NCBI GenBank assembly: GCA_019113455.1
Contig: DXHG01000066.1
Coordinates: forward strand, 1 to 28,619
DNA length: 28,619 nt
Direction: 5' to 3'
From: Candidatus Treponema faecavium
GTDB taxonomy: Bacteria > Spirochaetota > Spirochaetia > Treponematales > Treponemataceae
Made by a program: the position numbers and the translations under genes
Part shown: positions 23,690 to 28,619 of the stretch, piece by piece
Layout: the number at the start of each line of letters is the position of its first letter
Numbering within the stretch: position 1 is the first letter of the stretch
The notes under the pieces: model-generated
Told to the model about the DNA's origin: nothing
The model's database searches: none
The model's input: the letters and a program-made list of their open reading frames with translations, nothing else

Positions 23690-23722
23690 AAAAAAACGCG
23701 CCGTTTTTGCACAAACGGCGCG
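23690..23722 (-). terminator. Intrinsic terminator of the DUF362 gene
   Basis: On the minus strand, perfect 10-bp arms CGCGCCGTTT and AAACGGCGCG (23713-23722 and 23697-23706) with a 6-nt loop are followed by seven T (23690-23696). It lies 7 bp after the DUF362 stop, and its T-run ends only a few bases before the ribosome site of the SRPBCC gene. Confidence 0.9.
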
Positions 23723-23729
23723 CACGGCG

Positions 23730-24860
23730 TTATTTTACTGTTTCAAGCTCATAGACGCGGGTGCCCAGGCCTATTTTCTCTGCGTGCTCAAGGCAGCTTT
23801 TGTACTCCGTGTTCGGATTTGCGTTGTCAAAGTGATCGTGCAGATCGCAGAAACCGGGCTTGGCCATCGCTTCGGCAAGCTGGCTGTTTTCAAGCGGCTT
23901 CTGGCGCAGGCACGCATCGGCGCACGCCTGGTCAAGGGCAACCGGATCGAACGAGGCGAACATGCCCACGTCCGGCAGCATCGGCGCGTCGTTTCCGGCA
24001 TGGCAGTCGCACACTGGAGAAATGTCGCACACCACGGAAATATGGAACGCCGGACGGCCGTCCACAACGGCTTTCGTGTATTCTGCCATGCGGCAGTTAA
24101 GCTCTTTTACCGCGGCGTTCTGCGCAAACGCGATCGCGTCAAAGTTGCACGCGCCGATGCAGCGCCCGCAGCCCACGCAGTTATCATAGTTCACCGTCAT
24201 CTTCTTTTTTTGTTCGTCAAAAACAAGCCCGTTGTTTGCGCACTCCCGCAGGCAGCGCCGGCAGCCGCGGCAGGCGGCCGCGTCAATCTCGGGCTTGCCG
24301 TTGCTGTGCTGGTCTTTTTTTCCGGCGCGCGAACCGCATCCCATGCCGATGTTTTTTATCGCGCCGCCGAATCCGGTCATCTCATGGCCTTTAAAGTGCG
24401 TGAGCGAAATAAAAATATCGGCGTCCATAACGGCGCGCCCGATTTTCGCTTCTTTTACGTATGCACCGCCGGAAACCGGCACGGCGATGTCGTCTGTTCC
24501 TTTAAGGCCGTCTCCGATAATCACCGGACATCCGGCGCTCAGCGGAGTAAAACCGTTTTCCCACGCGCAGTACAAATGCTCAATCGCGTTCTTGCGGCTG
24601 CCCGGATACATCGTGTTGCAGTCGGTAAGAAACGGCTTGCCGCCCAGACTGGACACCGTATCTGCAACCGCTTTTGCGTAATTAGGGCGAAGAAAACTCA
24701 TATTGCCCAGTTCTCCGAAATGCATTTTTATTGCGACAAACTTGCCTTCCATATCGATTGATGCAATGCCTGCGGCCTTCATAAGGCGCTTGAGCTTATC
24801 CGCCGGTCCCTCGTCAGGGCTGCATCTGAAATCAGTAAAAAACACTTTGGATGGATTCAT
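23730..24860 (-). CDS. DUF362 protein with two 4Fe-4S clusters
   Basis: 376 residues, cytoplasmic. The N-terminal and C-terminal parts form the DUF362 domain (VAIKMHFGELGN, FISLTHFKGHEMTGFGGAIKNIGMG, and later MFASFDPVALDQACAD). Inserted at about 195-240 is a bacterial ferredoxin module with Cys197/200/203/207 and Cys228/231/234/238, enough for two 4Fe-4S clusters. Such proteins are thought to be electron carriers or maturation factors; no specific reaction is known. The ATG has AGGAGG eight bases upstream. It has its own extended -10 promoter and terminator, so it is probably monocistronic. Confidence 0.92.
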   Translation of the reverse strand: MNPSKVFFTDFRCSPDEGPADKLKRLMKAAGIASIDMEGKFVAIKMHFGELGNMSFLRPNYAKAVADTVSSLGGKPFLTDCNTMYPGSRKNAIEHLYCAWENGFTPLSAGCPVIIGDGLKGTDDIAVPVSGGAYVKEAKIGRAVMDADIFISLTHFKGHEMTGFGGAIKNIGMGCGSRAGKKDQHSNGKPEIDAAACRGCRRCLRECANNGLVFDEQKKKMTVNYDNCVGCGRCIGACNFDAIAFAQNAAVKELNCRMAEYTKAVVDGRPAFHISVVCDISPVCDCHAGNDAPMLPDVGMFASFDPVALDQACADACLRQKPLENSQLAEAMAKPGFCDLHDHFDNANPNTEYKSCLEHAEKIGLGTRVYELETVK

Positions 24861-24906
24861 ACGTGTAACCTCCTGAAAAATATCCGCCTGCAGCGGGCAA
24901 TTCTCA

Positions 24907-24915
24907 ATTATAGCA
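24907..24915 (-). promoter_or_regulatory. Extended -10 promoter of the DUF362 gene
   Basis: TGC-TATAAT on the minus strand, 47 bp upstream of the ATG at 24860. The -35 region (around 24930) is poor, consistent with an extended -10 promoter. Confidence 0.65.
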
Positions 24916-25040
24916 TATTTTACTGGCTGAATCTATAATCTCTCTGTAATTTACAGGACAACAGCGTTTACTCTGCACGCAGGAATGCCGCAGCTTACGG
25001 AGATGACGGCAGTCAGCGCAGTAAGTCCTATGGCAGCAGA

Positions 25041-25300
25041 TTTGCCGTCGGCAAAAAAATTCCCATTTAAAAAATTTACATTTGCCGATGGCAAAATTTT
25101 ATTTTGCCATTTATCAGACATGAATTTTGCCGATGGCCAGCGGCGCACTTGCCGATTGCAAATTTTTTGTTTGCCGTCGGCAAATGAAACGTTTGCCGAC
25201 GGCAAGTGTCTCGCTGGCCGACGGCAAAATTCTTACCGGATAAACGGCAAATATAAATTTTGCCACCGGCAAATGTACATTTTGCCATCGGCAAATTTTT
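25041..25300 (+). repeat. Dispersed palindromic element, copy C
   Basis: The 149-bp core runs 25103-25251, centred on TTTGCCGTCGGCAAA at 25170-25184, in the same orientation as copy A. Outer units TTTGCCGTCGGCAAA (25041-25055) and TTTGCCGATGGCAAA (left) and TTTGCCATCGGCAAA (right) extend it. It lies between the divergent DUF362 and bioY genes. The stretch 24916-25040 before it holds no recognised gene. Confidence 0.9.
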
Positions 25301-25331
25301 CAGTGCGCCGTGCAGATGACAGGTTCATACA

Positions 25332-25381
25332 GCGCTGTGCTGACGTTTGCAGCAAATCTGCTGCAAACGTCAGCACAGCGC
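25332..25381. other. Perfect 23-bp inverted repeat with 4-nt loop upstream of bioY
   Basis: Arms at 25332-25354 and 25359-25381 are exactly complementary, with loop AATC. It ends four bases before the -35 of the bioY promoter. It shares no sequence with the TTTGCCG element next to it. No T-tract follows on the + strand; on the minus strand the flank is also not T-rich. Confidence 0.9.
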
Positions 25382-25384
25382 GGC

Positions 25385-25413
25385 TTGACACAAGGCGCCG
25401 CTTTTTGTAAACT
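25385..25413 (+). promoter_or_regulatory. bioY promoter
   Basis: Consensus -35 TTGACA (25385-25390), a 17-bp spacer and -10 TAAACT (25408-25413), about 50 bp before the bioY ATG. Confidence 0.85.
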
Positions 25414-25438
25414 TTCTTGCAAACAAATAAGTTTACAA
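25405..25438 (+). promoter_or_regulatory. BirA-type biotin operator
   Basis: TTGTAAACT, 16 bases, AGTTTACAA: a perfect 9-bp dyad with the same half-site wording and 16-bp spacing as the E. coli bioO operator (TTGTAAACC-N16-GGTTTACAA). It covers the -10 and the start of transcription, so biotinyl-AMP-bound BirA would block transcription when biotin is plentiful. birA itself is not in the window. Confidence 0.88.
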
Positions 25439-25461
25439 TACAAAAAAAGGGTGCACCTGAG

Positions 25462-26058
25462 ATGAAAGAACAGAACACAAAAACCGGCACGCACATGCAG
25501 GCGGCGGTACTCGCGGTTTTTGCCGCGCTGATTGCGGCAGGCTGTTTTATCGCTGTTCCCATAGGCCCCGTTCCCATTGTTTTGCAGAATATGCTTGCAA
25601 TACTCGCAGGCTGCGTGCTCGGCGGCGCGCAGGGAGCAGCCGCGGTCGGGCTCTTTCTCGTTGCAGGCTGCATCGGGCTGCCGGTATTTTCAGGCGGCAG
25701 GGGCGGCATAGCAGCAGTAACCGGCCCTACCGGCGGATTCCTCGTCGGCTATTTTTTTGCCGCACTCATCGCGGGCTCCGTTGTTGGAAAGCCGCTCGCT
25801 GACGAAAAGCCGTTTGAAAAAAAACGGCTTTTAACCATTGCGGCGGTGGGACTCGCAGGTTTTGCCGCCGTATATGTTCCCGGCACATACCAGTATATGC
25901 GTCTTACAGGCAGTTCCCCTGCCGCGGCATTTTCCGCCTGCGTGCTGCCGTTTCTGCCGGGAGACGCGGTAAAACTGCTCATTCTCGTGCCGGCGGCGGC
26001 GCGCCTGCGCCCTGTCGCTGCGCGGTATCTCATTCCGCCAAAGCAGAAACAGGCGTAA
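25462..26058 (+). CDS. bioY: Biotin ECF transporter substrate-binding subunit BioY
   Basis: 198 residues from the ATG at 25462 (AAGGG upstream); an earlier in-frame ATG at 25417 lies inside the operator and is rejected. About six membrane helices. BioY features include the N-terminal helix AAVLAVFAALIAAGCFIAVPIGPVPI with VPIVLQNMLAILAG, and GGIAAVTGPTGGFLVGYF, the conserved glycine-rich segment that lines the biotin site. BioY is the S-component that binds biotin in the inner membrane. It is followed one base later by the ATPase and then the T-component, so all three parts of a dedicated BioMNY transporter are present. Confidence 0.95.
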   Translation: MKEQNTKTGTHMQAAVLAVFAALIAAGCFIAVPIGPVPIVLQNMLAILAGCVLGGAQGAAAVGLFLVAGCIGLPVFSGGRGGIAAVTGPTGGFLVGYFFAALIAGSVVGKPLADEKPFEKKRLLTIAAVGLAGFAAVYVPGTYQYMRLTGSSPAAAFSACVLPFLPGDAVKLLILVPAAARLRPVAARYLIPPKQKQA

Positions 26059-26059
26059 C

Positions 26060-26785
26060 ATGCCTGCAGCGCTGACACTCGAGCATATCACCAAGACGTT
26101 CCGCGTAGACGGCGGTACGTTCACGGCGCTTAACGATATTTGCTTTTCCCTTGAAGAACGCAGCTGCACCGTCATCGGCGGCGCGAACGGTTCAGGGAAA
26201 AGCCTTCTCATGTCGATTATCGCCGGTCTTGAAACACCCGACAGCGGAAAGGTGCTGCTTTCGGGAAACGTTGGTCTTGTATTCCAGGACGCCGACGCGC
26301 AGATACTGGGCGAAACGCCGCGGGAAGACGTTGCGTTTGGCCCGATAAACCAAAAGCTCCCGCAGACGGCTGTCGCAGAAAAAACAGCGGCGGCGCTTGC
26401 CGAGACAGGTCTCTCCGAAAAGGCGGATTTTCCTTCCCGCTTTTTGTCAGGCGGAGAAAAACGGCGGCTCGCAGCTGCCGGCATCCTTGCGATGGATTCA
26501 CCGATTGTTATCTTTGACGAGCCGTACGCGAACCTTGACTACGGCGGCGTTAAGCAGGTGAACGCGCTCATACGCAGGCTGCATAAGTCGTCGCACACGG
26601 TTGTGATACTGACGCATGAGCTTGAAAAGTGCCTCGGCATGGCTGACCGCTTTATTGTGCTGTACCGCGGCGCAGTCGTGTTTGACGGCACGGCGCAGCA
26701 GGGGCTTATGCAGCCGCTTGAATCATGGAGCATCAGAAACCCGCTGGTGCAGTATACCACAGCGCAGGACCTGCTATGGGAATAA
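26060..26785 (+). CDS. bioM: Biotin ECF transporter ATPase BioM
   Basis: 241 residues, the ATP-hydrolysing subunit that drives biotin import. ABC motifs in order: Walker A GGANGSGKS (40-48), Q-loop VFQD (Gln76), signature LSGGEKRR (129-136), Walker B IVIFDEP (149-155), and switch His in ILTHELE. FQDADAQILGETPREDVAFGP is typical of ECF A-components. The ATG is 1 bp after the bioY stop, and its end overlaps bioN by 10 bp, so the three genes are one operon under the BirA operator. Only one ATPase gene is present, as in BioMNY systems, so BioM would form a homodimer. Confidence 0.93.
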   Translation: MPAALTLEHITKTFRVDGGTFTALNDICFSLEERSCTVIGGANGSGKSLLMSIIAGLETPDSGKVLLSGNVGLVFQDADAQILGETPREDVAFGPINQKLPQTAVAEKTAAALAETGLSEKADFPSRFLSGGEKRRLAAAGILAMDSPIVIFDEPYANLDYGGVKQVNALIRRLHKSSHTVVILTHELEKCLGMADRFIVLYRGAVVFDGTAQQGLMQPLESWSIRNPLVQYTTAQDLLWE

Positions 26786-27489
26786 AACAAACCGGCGTAT
26801 TCGCCGGAGCGCTGTTTGCATATAAAAAAGGGTCTTCATACATATACCGCGTTCCGGCGGTTATCAAACTGCTTTTGCTCATCCCCGCAGGAATCGCGGT
26901 ATGGCAGTTTTCTGTTCCGGCGGCGGCAGCCGCCGCGCTGCTTTGCACCGCCGCGCTGTCGCGCGCTGCGGGATTCACATTTGCTGAACAGCTGCGCTCC
27001 CTGCTGCCTGCAGCCCTATACGCGCCGGTGCTGTACGCGGTTACGCGCGTGAGCGCATTTGTCGACGCAGACGCGGCGGCAAGACGCGGCGGTCTGTGGC
27101 TCATACCGGAGCAGGCGGTGATTCTTGCGCTCGTGCGTATGGCGGCAATGCTGCTTCTGTCGCAGCTCCTGTTCTGCACAACGACGATGCTTGAGCTGCA
27201 GCAGGCGCTCTCGCGTATGGAACGCGCGCTGCGCCAGCTGCTCTCAAAGCTCCCCATTATAGGCAGACGCATATCGAAAGAACCGGCGTGCGCGCTGCTC
27301 CTTTCGCTTTTTCTGTCATTTTTTCCGGCGATATTCCGGCACTGGCGGAATCTTGACCGCAGCTGGCGCGCGCGCGGCGGTAAAATATCACTTCGCAAAT
27401 ACGCCGTGCTGCTGCCGCTGCTTGTATCGCTCTCGCTGCACCGCGCGGCGCAGACGGCAAAAGCGGCGGCAAACAGAAGCGGCCGTTAA
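26776..27489 (+). CDS. bioN: Biotin ECF transporter transmembrane coupling protein BioN
   Basis: 237 residues from the ATG at 26776 (AGGA seven bases upstream); the longer frame from 26725 would overlap bioM by 61 bp. About five membrane helices, a long amphipathic stretch (LELQQALSRMERALRQLLSKL) and the coupling motif SWRARGG near residue 200, where the Ala-Arg-Gly motif docks on the ATPase. It joins BioY to BioM in the membrane. Its stop overlaps by four bases the stop end of the convergent trpS gene, so no room remains for a terminator between the two. Confidence 0.9.
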   Translation: MGIKQTGVFAGALFAYKKGSSYIYRVPAVIKLLLLIPAGIAVWQFSVPAAAAAALLCTAALSRAAGFTFAEQLRSLLPAALYAPVLYAVTRVSAFVDADAAARRGGLWLIPEQAVILALVRMAAMLLLSQLLFCTTTMLELQQALSRMERALRQLLSKLPIIGRRISKEPACALLLSLFLSFFPAIFRHWRNLDRSWRARGGKISLRKYAVLLPLLVSLSLHRAAQTAKAAANRSGR

Positions 27490-28580
27490 ATCACCATATT
27501 CATTGCAGCGCGCACTTCGTCAAGCGTTTTGACCGCGAGCGCGCGCGCCTTTTCTGCGCCGTCAAGCAGCACGCTTTTGATATAGTCAGGCTGCGTTTCA
27601 AGCTCGCGCCGCTTAGTCCTGAGCGGGCGGAGCGTCTCGTTAAGCGCCTCGGTAAGCAGTTTTTTTAACATTCCCCCGCCGCCGTCGCCGATGCGTTCGG
27701 CAATCAGCTCCGGCTCTTCGCCCGTGCACAGAGAAATAAGCATGAGCAGGTTCGCCACTTCGGGACGGTGCACCGGATCGTAAGTGATGTGCCGGTCGGC
27801 ATCCGTTTTCGCTTTCTTTATCAGCGCCGCCGTTTCGTCCTCGCTTGCCGAAAGCATAATCGCGTTGCCGCGGCTCTTGCTCATTTTCTGACTGCCGTCA
27901 AGCCCCAGGATACTCGGCGTCTTGCTGAGCAGCGCCTGCGGCTCGGGGAACACGGGCTTTTGGGGAGAGAACCGTTCGTTAAAGCGGCGCGCAATAGTCC
28001 GCGTAAGCTCAAGGTGCGGCAGCTGGTCCTTGCCTACCGGCACGACGTCTCCCTTGCAGAATAAAATGTCGCACGCCTGATGCACCGGATACGTGTACAT
28101 GCCCGCGTTTACGCTCTTTAATCCCGCCGCCTGAATCTCTTCTTTAACCGTCGGGTTGCGGTTCAGCTCCGCGTTTGACACGAGTGTCAGAAACGGCAGC
28201 ATAAGCTGGTTTGCCTCGGGCACATAGCTGTGCGGGTAGATAATCACCGTGTCTGACGGTTCAATACCGGCGGCAAGGTAGTCAATTACGAGCTGCTTAG
28301 TGTTCTGTGCAATCTCGGTGTACGCGTCATGGTCGGTAAGCACCTGATAGTCGGCAATGAGTATGCACGTCGGCACGCCGAGTTTTGCCAGCCGCACGCG
28401 GTTCTGCAGCGAGCCGAAATAGTGTCCAATGTGCAACCGTCCCGTTGGGCGGTCTCCGGTAAGCACGCGGTGGCGCTCCGGATGTGCGGCGATATCTGCC
28501 TCAAGCTTTTTGCTGCGTTCAAGCGCGGCTTCATATGTTGCGTTCGCCGTTTCTTCCAAACACTGCTGTTGTTCTGCCAT
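27486..28580 (-). CDS. trpS: Tryptophanyl-tRNA synthetase
   Basis: 364 residues. It charges tRNA-Trp with tryptophan using ATP. Class I motifs are clear: GRLHIGHYFGSLQ (HIGH) near residue 47, GKDQLPHLELTR, and QKMSKSRGN (KMSKS). An N-terminal lead of about 38 residues (ATYEAALERSKKLEADIAAH) precedes the usual start of the catalytic domain (VLTGDRPTG); the ATG at 28580 has CAGGAG upstream, so the extension appears to be translated. The remaining 39 bp to the window edge hold no recognised promoter. It is convergent with bioN. Confidence 0.95.
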   Translation of the reverse strand: MAEQQQCLEETANATYEAALERSKKLEADIAAHPERHRVLTGDRPTGRLHIGHYFGSLQNRVRLAKLGVPTCILIADYQVLTDHDAYTEIAQNTKQLVIDYLAAGIEPSDTVIIYPHSYVPEANQLMLPFLTLVSNAELNRNPTVKEEIQAAGLKSVNAGMYTYPVHQACDILFCKGDVVPVGKDQLPHLELTRTIARRFNERFSPQKPVFPEPQALLSKTPSILGLDGSQKMSKSRGNAIMLSASEDETAALIKKAKTDADRHITYDPVHRPEVANLLMLISLCTGEEPELIAERIGDGGGGMLKKLLTEALNETLRPLRTKRRELETQPDYIKSVLLDGAEKARALAVKTLDEVRAAMNMVI

Positions 28581-28619
28581 ACCGATTCTCCTGAAAAGTA
28601 GCCTTGCTGTACTTACTAT

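Noticed and set aside
23784..24761. 325-residue open frame antisense to the DUF362 gene
   Set aside because: The opposite strand has clear iron-sulphur and DUF362 motifs; this frame is a shadow with no family pattern or ribosome site.

Overview
The window looks like chromosomal DNA of a spirochaete, most likely a host-associated Treponema. The case rests on gene families: a UPF0164/PorV-like outer-membrane protein, a very large exported-sensor SpoIIE-type phosphatase next to a giant TPR-like exported protein, a GH57-like/DUF4912 pair, and a BioMNY biotin transporter. From memory, and unchecked, a similar order (phosphatase, large repeat protein, UPF0164 protein, GH57-like, DUF4912) exists in T. 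pallidum around TP0851-TP0856. No rRNA, tRNA, CRISPR array or transposase was seen.

Layout. Positions 1-201 hold copy A of a dispersed palindromic element. Next come a small unknown gene (-) and an Mpi-type serine DNA invertase (+). Positions 1379-9054 (-) form a translationally coupled pair: a TPR-like exported protein followed by a three-TM SpoIIE phosphatase with an extracytoplasmic beta-propeller. Facing away is a PorV-like barrel protein (9217-10599) with a promoter that implies a leaderless mRNA. Positions 10601-12873 (-) carry DUF4912 followed by a GH57-like protein whose catalytic residues appear lost. A pseudouridine synthase (-) and an exported transglutaminase-like protein (+) follow, divergently arranged. 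Positions 14969-18234 (-) carry a UvrA-like ATPase without the UvrB-binding domain, overlapping by ATGA an MTA/SAH nucleosidase gene that is broken by a 15-bp tandem duplication creating an in-frame TAG.

Positions 18300-18970 are a scar: a frameshifted DUF5131 remnant, copy B of the element (inverted), then a promoter region. Positions 18969-21058 (+) hold an unusual two-gene unit: an exported SUMF1-like/flavodoxin fusion and a His-rich DUF4405-like membrane protein. Positions 21031-24860 (-) carry a DUF362 ferredoxin-like protein with its own terminator, then SRPBCC, a frameshifted ABM-fold pseudogene and an Ogt-type DNA repair methyltransferase, then an acyltransferase-3 gene behind a poly-G(9) tract. 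Positions 25041-25300 are copy C of the element, followed by a 23-bp perfect hairpin and a textbook promoter with a BirA-type operator driving bioY-bioM-bioN (+). trpS (-) converges on that operon.

The strongest unexplained signals are: (1) the palindromic element, whose three copies share an exactly 149-bp core symmetric about a 15-bp palindrome; (2) the mtnN duplication/stop; (3) the exported flavodoxin fusion with its membrane partner; (4) the inactive-looking GH57 protein paired with DUF4912. All functional roles given are inferred from sequence by eye; no searches were run.
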